A stretch of DNA of 14,247 bases from Spirochaetia bacterium (GCA_025997595.1 BNUU01000041.1:1-14247), one strand, 5' to 3'; positions 1 to 6,891 are shown, numbered from the stretch's first letter. The notes: generated by a model not told the origin, from the sequence alone. Numbers and translations are program-made.

Positions 1-456
1 TCGCTCGAGACAGTATATAGGACTATATTGGGCACTTCTAATCCGCCGCAGACCGGGAAAGACTTCCAACAATTGCAGAAAAAAATCCTGGAAATGTTTA
101 TTACCTTCCTGGAGAATCTCAATGCGCATATACTGAATTACCCTGAAACAAAACAGGCAGGGGGTCCGGATTTGGCAGAAAAGAAAAGCCCGCCTAAAAT
201 CGTTGCGGCTTCTTTAAGCCCTTTAGACAATACACAACAATACAAAGCCGTCTTAACCGGAAAAACAAAAAAAAAGAAATGGAAGATAAAACTTATTGAC
301 TTTTCGGATTGGGAAGGTTTTATTAAAAATACCGAAAATGTGCCGGTCGAAAAGGAAGAAGGCAACGAAATTCGGGTTAGGTGGATTGGAAGTAAGCCCC
401 CTGTTGCTGAATTTGAATACATCAATGAGATGAACGACACCCCTAAAATGTCCTGA
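1..456 (+). CDS. Unrecognised protein, possibly 5'-truncated by the window edge
   Basis: The reading frame is open from base 1 to the TGA at 454-456, so this may be the C-terminal part of a longer gene. A complete 142-residue version could start at the TTG at 28, which has an AGGA about 5 bases upstream; the sequence does not decide between these. I recognise no family. The visible parts are an N-terminal stretch likely to be helical (residues 10-40 counted from TTG 28), a Pro/Lys-rich linker, a basic patch (KTKKKKWKIK, about 79-88), and an acidic, beta-rich C-terminal third ending in EFEYINEMND. There is no signal peptide or membrane segment. It is convergent with rtcR, with 21 bases between stop codons, and shares that gene's A/T-rich composition. 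Being real is likely; its function is unknown. Confidence 0.6.
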   Translation, partial: SLETVYRTILGTSNPPQTGKDFQQLQKKILEMFITFLENLNAHILNYPETKQAGGPDLAEKKSPPKIVAASLSPLDNTQQYKAVLTGKTKKKKWKIKLIDFSDWEGFIKNTENVPVEKEEGNEIRVRWIGSKPPVAEFEYINEMNDTPKMS

Positions 457-474
457 AAACGGTTAGGTTTTTTT
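442..474 (+). terminator. Weak intrinsic terminator candidate
   Basis: CCTAA (442-446) can pair with TTAGG (463-467), followed at once by seven T (468-474), at the end of the first gene. The stem is only 5 bp with a 16-base loop, so the T-run is the stronger part of the evidence. Confidence 0.3.
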
Positions 475-477
475 ATT

Positions 478-2121
478 TCAATCGCTATTATCCCCCTCCT
501 TTACCTCATCAAAGTCCATCCCAAACCGTTCCAGGTATTTAACGATGCGGTCGGAATAATTGGGCGTTTCGGCCCCACGACCCGGACCGTTAAAAAGTTT
601 CTTCCCCGCTTCGGTTCTGTTTTTGCTTGCCTGACAGATCTTTATCACTTCCCGTAACTGGATGCGGTCAATTTCATCAAATTCTGTCAGAAGATGGTCG
701 CCGGTTCCCCTGGGTTCCGAAGCGCCCCATTTTCTTTTAAGCCGATCAATTTCCCGGTTAACATTATTCTCGTCAATCAGGTTGCCATTACTGCCGGAAA
801 GGGCGCACATTCTGCCTATGGAATTTTTTATATCCCGGTAGTTTCCCTTCCAGGGTGTGTCGGGCGACATGGCAAATTCCAGATATTTTTTATGGGCCGT
901 TTTATTAAAATTATATTTAACGGGGGTAGGTCTCTTATTGTTGCCCGCCAATCCAAGTTCACGACTGATAATCTCCGCTAAATCTTCCCGGCGATCCTTC
1001 AGGGCGGGCAGTGTATAGGTCCACCGGTCAATACGGGTCAATAGATCTTCCCGAAAACGCCCCGCCTTAACTTCCGCATATAAATCGCGGTTTGTTCCGC
1101 AGATAAGCTGAAAATCACTTTCAACTTCCGGATTTACATTTTTCTGATTGTTCCTTGAATCTCTTTTTCCGGGGCCGGGCCTGTGTCCCACGCGGCGGAA
1201 TTTTTTGTCCTCAATCGCCTTTAGAAGCATGGCTTGTTCGTTTAAACCCAATTCACCAATTTCATCCAGAAAGAGAATGCCCTTGTCCGCTTCTTTCAGA
1301 TAACCATCCGTTTGTTCATCTGCCCCGGTAAAGGCTCCTTTTTCGTAGCCAAATAATTCGGAAGCGGCCAATTCTTTGGTTAATACCGCGCAGTTAACTT
1401 CAACCATGGATCCGGCCAAATTCTGGTGTTCCTTTCTTAGCTTGTGAATTACACGGGCCATGTAGGTTTTCCCTGTGCCGGTACGGCCCAAAAGCAGGAT
1501 CGGATCGGAGTCATTGATTGCAACTTCGGTTATTTCAGCAACTATTTTTTCCAGTTCTTTATTTTTTGTTTTTATTTCTGTCAGTTTTAAAGCGTCATCG
1601 TTGTTTTTGGCAATAAATATTTCTTTGATCTTCGAATATTGTCCAAGGCTAAGATCAATGACTTTTTGTTCCGCAGGACGCCCGGCTTCTTTATTCGGAC
1701 GAAAAGACTGTATAAGTTTTCCCGGAAAATAGCCGGTAGCCGCAAGCAAAAAAATACTAATTTTTACCGCATGGGTTCCTGTGGAAATATGGAAATAATA
1801 CTCGTTTTTTGCGGTATCAAATTTAAATTTTTCACACTCTTTGAATAACGTGGGGTAAACTTCTTCAAAATCCCATGGCTTATCATAGAGGATCGAATGC
1901 AGGATAACCTGAAGCCCGGGGACGGACCGCATGATCTTTTTACGGACCGCCTCGGCAAGAATTTCAAATTCCCCGTTGGTATTTCCATAAAAGAGGTGAA
2001 ATTCGTCTATTGCTAAATCTCTGTTTGTACAAACAGAAAGGGTAGGTTGATATTCACTATCAAGCCTATCCTTAAGGGTGCCCAAGAATCCAAAGATAAT
2101 CTTCTTTTTATTTATAGGCAT
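478..2121 (-). CDS. rtcR: RtcR, CARF-domain sigma-54-dependent transcription activator
   Basis: RtcR activates sigma-54 promoters, classically of the RNA-repair operon rtcBA, when its N-terminal CARF domain senses an RNA-derived ligand. The 547 residues show the family order. The N-terminal CARF/RtcR domain (about 1-185) carries WDFEEVYPTL and HISTGTHAVK (111-120). The AAA+ domain has Walker A GRTGTGKT (212-219), an intact sigma-54 contact loop GAFTGA (262-267), Walker B LFLDE (283-287) and the arginine-rich RFREDLLTRI. The C-terminal DNA-binding region is near NRTEAGKKLF (501-510). Compared with E. coli RtcR as I recall it, about 20 basic/Asn-rich residues (about 310-332) are inserted before sensor I. 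The start is supported by GGAG 8 bases upstream. It lies 61 bases behind the feo operon on the same strand. No rtcA or rtcB is present, so the target is unknown. Confidence 0.93.
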   Translation of the reverse strand: MPINKKKIIFGFLGTLKDRLDSEYQPTLSVCTNRDLAIDEFHLFYGNTNGEFEILAEAVRKKIMRSVPGLQVILHSILYDKPWDFEEVYPTLFKECEKFKFDTAKNEYYFHISTGTHAVKISIFLLAATGYFPGKLIQSFRPNKEAGRPAEQKVIDLSLGQYSKIKEIFIAKNNDDALKLTEIKTKNKELEKIVAEITEVAINDSDPILLLGRTGTGKTYMARVIHKLRKEHQNLAGSMVEVNCAVLTKELAASELFGYEKGAFTGADEQTDGYLKEADKGILFLDEIGELGLNEQAMLLKAIEDKKFRRVGHRPGPGKRDSRNNQKNVNPEVESDFQLICGTNRDLYAEVKAGRFREDLLTRIDRWTYTLPALKDRREDLAEIISRELGLAGNNKRPTPVKYNFNKTAHKKYLEFAMSPDTPWKGNYRDIKNSIGRMCALSGSNGNLIDENNVNREIDRLKRKWGASEPRGTGDHLLTEFDEIDRIQLREVIKICQASKNRTEAGKKLFNGPGRGAETPNYSDRIVKYLERFGMDFDEVKEGDNSD

Positions 2122-2182
2122 TTTACCGGCTCCATAGTTCTAAAGGATACCACCAACCGGAAGGGAAAAACAAGGACTTACT

Positions 2183-2362
2183 TTATTTTTCCTCCGCTGC
2201 GCAGTGCGGGCAGGCCGCCGCCGTCTTTTTAAAGGCCCGGCCCTTCCCCGCGCAGCAATCCGGCACTTTGCTCCCTGCGGTTTTGACAATCTTAATCGCA
2301 ATAAACACCACCGCCAGCGCAACAATCGCCAGAATAATCACCAGTTCAATATTCGCATTCAT
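2183..2362 (-). CDS. FeoB-associated Cys-rich membrane protein (small Feo accessory)
   Basis: This is a 59-residue protein beginning MNANIELVII and ending CPHCAAEEK. Residues 6-25 form a single transmembrane helix (LVIILAIVALAVVFIAIKIV). A short cytoplasmic tail follows with two cysteine pairs, CC (36-37) and CPHC (51-54), separated by a basic segment. One helix plus a Cys-rich tail, immediately after feoB, is the hallmark of the FeoB-associated Cys-rich family (the FeoC position in many non-gammaproteobacterial feo operons). Its role is not settled; binding Fe(II) or stabilising FeoB is a reasonable inference. The ATG is 13 bases after the feoB stop, so it is very probably co-transcribed. 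The alternative ATG at 2358 is in another frame. Confidence 0.85.
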   Translation of the reverse strand: MNANIELVIILAIVALAVVFIAIKIVKTAGSKVPDCCAGKGRAFKKTAAACPHCAAEEK

Positions 2363-2375
2363 AATAATACCTCAT

Positions 2376-4502
2376 TTAGAATCCCAACAGGTTTCCTGTC
2401 TGGTACACAACGCAGCCGATCACCCAGCCCAGGGCGATCAAAAAGACGATCTCAAAGCCCATCCATTTTGCGCCGATTTCAGCCTTCATCGTGGCCAGCG
2501 CCGCGAAGCAGGGGGGGATGATCAGGGTGAAAAGCATGAACACCAGGGCTATCAGGGGCCGCATGTTCGGGTCCCCGGCGATGGCGTCCCGGAGGCCCTC
2601 GCTTTCCTCGTCCTCCTCGGTGCCGACCCGGTAGAGGATGCCCAGAGTGGAGACCACCACTTCCTTGGCGGCGAAGCCCGTTACCGAGGCCGCCGCGAGT
2701 TTCCAGTCAAAGCCCAGGGGCCGGAAAACGGGCTGAATGAAGTGTCCCAGCCGGCCCGCATAGCTGTGTTCCAGTTTGGCCTGGGCCGCCGCGGTTTCGA
2801 GCAGGGCTTCCAGTTCTTCCTCGCCGGCGCCGGGATTTTCCGCGGTAAAGGCCGCCGTCAATTCCGCCTGTTCCGGAGCGGAAAGTTCGTATGCCGGGAA
2901 ACTCGTAATCGCCCATATAAGAATCGCCGACGCCAGAATGATGGTTCCCGCTTTTTTGACGTAATGCCAGGTTTTTTCCCACACATGCCAGAGTACCCCC
3001 TGGAGCGTAGGGGCCCGGTAGGGGGGCAGTTCCATCACAAAGGGGGTGGGGTCTCCCTTCAGGACCGTATGTTTAAGAAGAAGGGCCGCCAAAAGCGAGA
3101 GGACCGCGCCGCATGCGTAGATCACCATCACCATACTGGCGGCATGGGCGGGAAAGAAGGCCGCCGCCAAAAGTACATGGACCGGCAGTTTTGCGCCGCA
3201 GCTCATCAAGGGGGTGATCAGCACGGTGATGATCCGGTCCCGCCGGCTCTTGAGTGTTCGGGAGGCCATGATCGCCGGTACGGAGCAGCCAAAGCCCAGC
3301 ATCATGGGGAATATGGACTGGCCGTGAAGGCCGAAGGCGTGGAGCAGTTTGTCCGTGGCAAAGGCCGCCCGTGACATATAGCCCACGTCTTCCAGAATCG
3401 ACAGCAGGAAAAACAGTATTACTATTAACGGCACAAAGGAGAAGACCCCGCCGACTCCGCCGATGATCCCGTCCACCACGAGGGATCGCAGTAATCCTTC
3501 GGGCAGTACCCTTAAAAAGAAATTACTTAACAGGCCGAAGAAACCTTCGAACCAGCCCATGGGATATTCACCCAACAGGAAGGTAAGCTGAAACACGCCC
3601 CAAAGTACCAGAATAAAAATCGGCAGCGACAGGAAGCGGTTCATGATCACCTTGTCCACCGCTTCGGTAAGGGAGAAGTCCGTGTGCTTGATGATCCTGA
3701 TCGATTCCCGCACCGCCCCCCGGATATAACCGTATCGCTGTTCGGTAACAATGATCTCGGAATCCTTGCCGAAGTGCTTGTCCAGCCAGTCAACCGCTTC
3801 CCGCGCGGCCGCCCCAATCCGGGGCGCGCCGGAGTGTTCCGCGAGCCGTTCGTAGGCATTGGCGTCCTTTTCCAACAGTTTTACTGCGAGCCAGCGCGCC
3901 GGGTACCTGGCGCTGAAGGCCGTATCGACGGTGATCAGTTTTTGCAAAACCTCAAGCCTGGATTCGATCTCATCACCGTAATGTATTGAATGTGCGTCGG
4001 ATGGGGTGATGACCGAGGCGTCGATGGCGTCTAAAAGCGCATCAATACCGATGCCCCGGGGGCCAACGGTTTTTACCAGCGGGATACCCAGGGTGGTGGA
4101 CAAATTTTTGTCATCGATGGTGATACCCTTGGCCTCGGCCTCATCGCTCATGTTGAGGGCGCCGATGACCGGGATACCCAGTTCCTGAAACTGGAGGCAC
4201 AGGTAAAGATTGCGTTCCAGGTTGGTGGAATCCAGTACGTCAACGATGATATCGGGCTTTTCGTCCAGAATAAAATCACGGGCCACCACCTCATCGACGG
4301 AATAGGCGGTAAGGCTGTAAATCCCCGGCAGATCGATAAAGCGGTACTGTTTGTCCCCCCGAATCCTGATGCCCTCCCGCTTCTCCACGGTGACCCCCGG
4401 ATAGTTCCCCACCTTGTGGTGGGCCCCGGTGATGGCGTTAAAAAGGGTGGTCTTGCCGGAGTTGGGATTTCCTGCCAAGGCAATGGTAATATTATCGCTC
4501 AT
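2376..4502 (-). CDS. feoB: FeoB, GTPase-coupled ferrous iron transporter
   Basis: FeoB imports Fe(II) across the inner membrane using an N-terminal cytosolic G domain and a polytopic membrane core. The 708 residues are normal for the family. G-protein motifs are G1 GNPNSGKT (11-18), the switch threonine in GVTVEK (36-41), G3 DLPG (57-60) and G4 NMSD (117-120, the usual FeoB variant of NKxD). The helical GDI-like region spans about 165-270. The membrane core starts near 288 and contains the Gate motifs GFGCSVPAIMASR (403-415) and LMSCGAKLPV (432-441), whose cysteines 406 and 435 are the family's proposed metal-path residues; a second Gate segment lies near PPCFAALATMK. An acidic/Ala-rich loop spans about 541-580. 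The start ATG overlaps the feoA stop (ATGA), giving translational coupling. Confidence 0.97.
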   Translation of the reverse strand: MSDNITIALAGNPNSGKTTLFNAITGAHHKVGNYPGVTVEKREGIRIRGDKQYRFIDLPGIYSLTAYSVDEVVARDFILDEKPDIIVDVLDSTNLERNLYLCLQFQELGIPVIGALNMSDEAEAKGITIDDKNLSTTLGIPLVKTVGPRGIGIDALLDAIDASVITPSDAHSIHYGDEIESRLEVLQKLITVDTAFSARYPARWLAVKLLEKDANAYERLAEHSGAPRIGAAAREAVDWLDKHFGKDSEIIVTEQRYGYIRGAVRESIRIIKHTDFSLTEAVDKVIMNRFLSLPIFILVLWGVFQLTFLLGEYPMGWFEGFFGLLSNFFLRVLPEGLLRSLVVDGIIGGVGGVFSFVPLIVILFFLLSILEDVGYMSRAAFATDKLLHAFGLHGQSIFPMMLGFGCSVPAIMASRTLKSRRDRIITVLITPLMSCGAKLPVHVLLAAAFFPAHAASMVMVIYACGAVLSLLAALLLKHTVLKGDPTPFVMELPPYRAPTLQGVLWHVWEKTWHYVKKAGTIILASAILIWAITSFPAYELSAPEQAELTAAFTAENPGAGEEELEALLETAAAQAKLEHSYAGRLGHFIQPVFRPLGFDWKLAAASVTGFAAKEVVVSTLGILYRVGTEEDEESEGLRDAIAGDPNMRPLIALVFMLFTLIIPPCFAALATMKAEIGAKWMGFEIVFLIALGWVIGCVVYQTGNLLGF

Positions 4503-4852
4503 GATGCGCCTCCGGATGGCCCGGCAGGGGGCGTGTCTTTAAACAAAGGATCTTTGACAGATAAACGGCCCCGTCTGGACAAGCGCCCGCCCAGGGGACG
4601 GGATGCGTCCTCTGCGGCGGACCAGTCGCCCACGGGTTCCACTTCGATCCCGGCGGCTTCGTAACGGCGGATTAAAATATCATAGCCCCGGATCCGTACC
4701 TGGAGGGGACCCCGGAAAAATCCCGCCCGGACAACCGCGCCCTCGGTCCCGGCGGTAAACCCCATGTCGGCCAGCCGTTTGCCGACCTCCTTTCCCAAAG
4801 TCACCCGGACCACCGTAAAAGAGGCGCCCCGTGGAGTATCTGATAAAAACAT
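4499..4852 (-). CDS. feoA: FeoA, SH3-like Feo accessory protein with C-terminal extension
   Basis: FeoA is a small cytosolic SH3-like protein needed for FeoB-dependent Fe(II) uptake. Residues 1-74 fit the domain: GKEVGKRLADMGFTAGTEG carries the family's LxxMGxxxG core, followed by the beta strands VRIRGYDILIRRYEA. FeoA is normally about 75-85 residues. This one has 117, the extra 40 being a Gly/Arg/Pro-rich, probably disordered tail (RPLGGRLSRRGRL). That tail runs to the ATGA overlap with feoB. The ATG has AGGAG 8 bases upstream. It is the first gene of the operon and lies directly behind the promoter at 4897-4925. Confidence 0.9.
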   Translation of the reverse strand: MFLSDTPRGASFTVVRVTLGKEVGKRLADMGFTAGTEGAVVRAGFFRGPLQVRIRGYDILIRRYEAAGIEVEPVGDWSAAEDASRPLGGRLSRRGRLSVKDPLFKDTPPAGPSGGAS

Positions 4853-4862
4853 CGCTGCTCTC

Positions 4863-4891
4863 CTGAGGACCGGTTTAATACCGCCCCTCAG
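4863..4891 (-). promoter_or_regulatory. feo 5' leader hairpin touching the ribosome binding site
   Basis: On the minus strand CTGAGG (4891-4886) pairs with CCTCAG (4868-4863), with CGGT/ACCG as an inner helix closing on TATTAA-type bases. The last bases of the 3' arm are the start of the feoA Shine-Dalgarno AGGAG. The predicted transcription start (about 4890) lies at the hairpin's 5' end, so the mRNA would begin with this structure. Pairing is seen directly; a regulatory effect is inference. Confidence 0.45.
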
Positions 4892-4896
4892 TTGTT

Positions 4897-4925
4897 AGCA
4901 TAATATAACTAAAAAATCATGTCAA
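4897..4925 (-). promoter_or_regulatory. Sigma-70-type promoter of the feo operon
   Basis: The minus strand reads TTGACA (4925-4920), a 17-base spacer and TATGCT (4902-4897): a perfect -35 and a 4/6 -10. The predicted transcript would start near 4890, leaving a leader of about 38 bases before feoA. A TTAG-N10-CTAA inverted repeat overlaps the -10 element. Confidence 0.6.
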
Positions 4926-4928
4926 CAG

Positions 4929-4952
4929 AAATTTGTTAAAACTAACAAATTT
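4929..4952. promoter_or_regulatory. Perfect inverted repeat, candidate metalloregulator operator
   Basis: AAATTTGTTA (4929-4938) and TAACAAATTT (4943-4952) are exact reverse complements around AAAC. The repeat lies just upstream of the feo -35. The half-site TTGTTAR recurs at 4892-4898 (plus) beside the -10, and appears on both arms here. Iron operons are commonly repressed by Fur or DtxR-family proteins; the sequence alone does not say which. No T-run follows on the minus strand, so it is a poor terminator for the upstream lipoprotein gene. Confidence 0.5.
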
Positions 4953-4970
4953 TTTACAAAGCTCCGATAG

Positions 4971-6056
4971 TTACGGTTCCTGCATTTTCAGCATGAGCAG
5001 CAGCGGCAGATGATCACTCAGGCCTGAGCCGGTCCGGGGATTGTATGCGGCGGGATAGCCGTTTGAATTGGTGAAGGGCTCTCCGCCGACCACCGCGCAA
5101 TCCTTAAAATCCCAGCCTGTTCCGTCAAACAAGGCCCCATTTAATAGAAAATGATCGATGGTTTCCCAGGCATTTTTGTAGTAATAGGAACCATCGCTCA
5201 GCTCATTGTGCCAGGGGGAGTACAGCGCCACCGCCTCCGGGCCAAAATGAGCCGAAGAAGGGGGCTTGTTCCGGCTCAGGATAAGAAAATCCTGCTGTTT
5301 GGATCCCGCAAGGCTCGCCGCCCGTGGATCGTCGGGAATAAGGGCGCTGATGAAATTTCCCGCCTGCCGGTAGAATTCATCGTGATTTTCGTTGAGATCC
5401 CCCATGACCAGCGCCGGAATCCCCAGGGGTTCCATTTCCCGCAGCCGCCGCAGAATTACCCGCGCCGAGGCCCGCCTGAGGGATTCGGTGGCCTCATCCC
5501 CCCCAAGCTTCGACTTCCAGTGGCAAATGAAAAGCGCCAGCGGCGCATCCTTGGGCTGGACCCAGACTTCCATCACCGGCCGGGGGATCGTCTCACCCTT
5601 GCCGCTAAAGGAATGGGCCCTGGTCAGGGTCAGGGGAAATCTGCTCAACACCCCAACCCCCAGGGACATGCCGGGATTATTGGCAAAAAAGGTCCACCGG
5701 TAGCCGTATTTTGCCAGGGGTCCCCTGGCAAGGTCCTGCAAAACCTGGGCGTTCTCGACCTCCTCAAGGGCCAAAATATCAGGGGCCCCCTGTTCAATGT
5801 GGGCAATGCCCCGGGCAATCCCATTCAGCCTGGCCGCATACTTCTCCCCGGACCATCCCGTGGAATCCCGGTATTCATCATACTCGCCTCCATGCTCCGT
5901 CCCGTCAAAAAGGGCCTGCAGATTCCAGGTCATAATCCTGATGGTATCGCCGGCCCCTTTCCCCGCGCCGGATGTCCCATCTCCCCCCGCCGTTTCGCAC
6001 CCGCCGCAGGAGAGCAGTAAAATCCCCGTGAACAATGCAAGAAAAATTTGTCTCAT
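4971..6056 (-). CDS. Endonuclease/exonuclease/phosphatase (EEP) family lipoprotein
   Basis: This is a surface or periplasmic lipoprotein with a DNase I-like fold, predicted to hydrolyse phosphodiester bonds (nucleic acid, phospholipid or inositol phosphate). The N-terminus is a lipoprotein signal peptide with lipobox LLSC (14-17); a second Cys lies at 20, then a Gly/Ser-rich linker. All EEP motifs are present: TWNLQALF with Asn45, LALEEVEN with Glu98/99, FICHWKS with His179, MGDLNEN with Asp220/Asn222, ETIDHFLL with Asp301/His302, and GLSDHLPLLL with Asp348/His349. Metal and catalytic residues are therefore complete and the enzyme is probably active. The substrate cannot be read from sequence. 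Start: AGGAGA lies about 6 bases before the ATG. It appears monocistronic, between the feo promoter region and structured element A. Confidence 0.88.
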   Translation of the reverse strand: MRQIFLALFTGILLLSCGGCETAGGDGTSGAGKGAGDTIRIMTWNLQALFDGTEHGGEYDEYRDSTGWSGEKYAARLNGIARGIAHIEQGAPDILALEEVENAQVLQDLARGPLAKYGYRWTFFANNPGMSLGVGVLSRFPLTLTRAHSFSGKGETIPRPVMEVWVQPKDAPLALFICHWKSKLGGDEATESLRRASARVILRRLREMEPLGIPALVMGDLNENHDEFYRQAGNFISALIPDDPRAASLAGSKQQDFLILSRNKPPSSAHFGPEAVALYSPWHNELSDGSYYYKNAWETIDHFLLNGALFDGTGWDFKDCAVVGGEPFTNSNGYPAAYNPRTGSGLSDHLPLLLMLKMQEP

Positions 6057-6149
6057 ATAAATTCTCCTACATTATATAGGGCACTGGGATGTGTGGCGGT
6101 TTAATCAAAACGGATTTTTTACAAAATTTCGATATTTTCAACCCATATT

Positions 6150-6266
6150 GGTGCAGGCGCAGGGCGCACTGCCCCTTCCATCGCCCGTCCTCAAAACTTC
6201 GAGCCTGCAGCTCGAAGTTTTTGCGGGTCCGCGATGTTCAGGGGCAGCGCGCCCTGCGCCTGCACC
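6150..6266 (-). repeat. Structured inverted-repeat element, copy A
   Basis: This is a nested hairpin of 117 bases. The outer arms 6150-6175 and 6241-6266 are 26 bases and complementary at 25; the exception is A-C on the plus-strand RNA but G-U on the minus-strand RNA, so strand is given as minus. Inside are conserved segments 6217-6240 and 6176-6197, identical to those of copy B (7071-7094, 7113-7134), and a perfect 12-bp inner stem (6193-6204 with 6210-6221, loop 6205-6209). Conserved CATCG/CGATG and CCCG/CGGG can pair between outer and inner stems. On the minus strand it lies 93 bases upstream of the EEP lipoprotein gene. I cannot place it in a known RNA or repeat family. Confidence 0.85.
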
Positions 6267-6324
6267 CATCTGTCTGTTGTGGGAAGCGCTTTTTTGGGTG
6301 ACGGGCCCATACGGATCATTTTCT

Positions 6325-6364
6325 AAAATGGAGGCTTTATTATCTAAAATAAAGCCTCCATTTT
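6325..6364 (-). terminator. Intrinsic terminator of the small lipoprotein gene
   Basis: A perfect 16-bp stem (6325-6340 with 6349-6364) closes an 8-base loop and begins 8 bases after the lipoprotein stop. The arms start with AAAA and end with TTTT on either strand, so it could act in both directions. The short T-stretch on the minus strand fits intrinsic termination. Confidence 0.75.
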
Positions 6365-6372
6365 ATACGTTT

Positions 6373-6885
6373 TCAGGTGTGAAGACCTACATCTGGATCG
6401 GTAGTCATATCAGTTGTATTCACTGGCGGAGAAAAAGTAAAAACACTTTTAGTATTAGTAATTGAAGTTGGGCCAAAATCCGCCCATAGAATTACATTGC
6501 TTCCATCACTAAGGCGTATCACGATACCTCTTTTCCCTTCACCATTATACAGATATGCCCATGTACCATCTGCGAGCCCACTAACTATGCCGCCGCCTTG
6601 AGTATACACACCGGATAGCGTTACCGAGTCATCCGTTGTGGTAACGGTAGTTTCGCCAATAGTTCCTACGCTATCTATCGTCGTACCTCTATATTCCACC
6701 GCAACAATTTTGGGGGTCGGCGGGGTGGTACTTCCATTATCACAGCCGATAATGGCGAGGGCCGCAATGAGGGTGATAAGGAAACTTAGTTTAAGTCCAA
6801 ACCGCACACGGGGGGGGGGGGCGCCGGGGCTGGGAGAATTGCCGGTATCACAGCCTGCCAGCACCCGTAGTACATTTTTCTTCAT
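6373..6885 (-). CDS. Small lipoprotein with in-frame poly-C tract, probably phase-variable
   Basis: A 170-residue protein. A good Shine-Dalgarno (AAGGAG, 6 bases before the ATG) fixes the start at 6885. The first 21 codons give MKKNVLRVLAGC followed by a Ser/Pro stretch. Then twelve C (6821-6810) encode APPPR (22-26), and a proper signal peptide follows (FGLKLSFLITLIAALAIIGC, 29-48) with its lipobox at 45-48. The secreted part is a Thr-rich linker and an unrecognised beta-rich domain of about 110 residues (VAVEYRGTTID to DVGLHT). A gain or loss of one C would put the signal peptide out of frame with the ATG. An in-frame GTG (codon 27) after the tract might serve as an alternative start. The gene lies between inverted structured elements A and B and is closed by the terminator at 6325-6364. 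Function unknown; surface location inferred. Confidence 0.75.
   Translation of the reverse strand: MKKNVLRVLAGCDTGNSPSPGAPPPRVRFGLKLSFLITLIAALAIIGCDNGSTTPPTPKIVAVEYRGTTIDSVGTIGETTVTTTDDSVTLSGVYTQGGGIVSGLADGTWAYLYNGEGKRGIVIRLSDGSNVILWADFGPTSITNTKSVFTFSPPVNTTDMTTDPDVGLHT
6810..6821 (-). repeat. Homopolymer tract (12 C on the coding strand)
   Basis: Twelve consecutive G on the plus strand, reading as C in the lipoprotein gene at codons 22-26, between the ribosome binding site and the signal peptide. Runs of this length are prone to slipped-strand mispairing, and poly-G/C tracts of this size are known phase-variation switches in Treponema pallidum. Assembly error in run length is possible. Confidence 0.9.
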
Positions 6886-6891
6886 AGTTCA

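Noticed and set aside
2268..3374. Plus-strand open frame opposite feoB
   Set aside because: Low-complexity His/Gly/Arg/Gln composition typical of an antisense shadow of GC-rich coding sequence; feoB is unambiguous.
4929..4952. Intrinsic terminator of the EEP lipoprotein gene
   Set aside because: The stem is nearly all A/T and is not followed by a T-run on the minus strand; its position beside the feo -35 fits an operator better.
5151..6020. Plus-strand open frame opposite the EEP lipoprotein
   Set aside because: No recognisable domain and Pro/Gly/Arg-rich antisense composition; the minus-strand gene has all EEP motifs.
6071..6076. Perfect TATAAT upstream of the EEP lipoprotein as its -10
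   Set aside because: It is only 14 bases before the ATG, which would leave the ribosome binding site at or before the transcript start, and no -35 lies at proper spacing.
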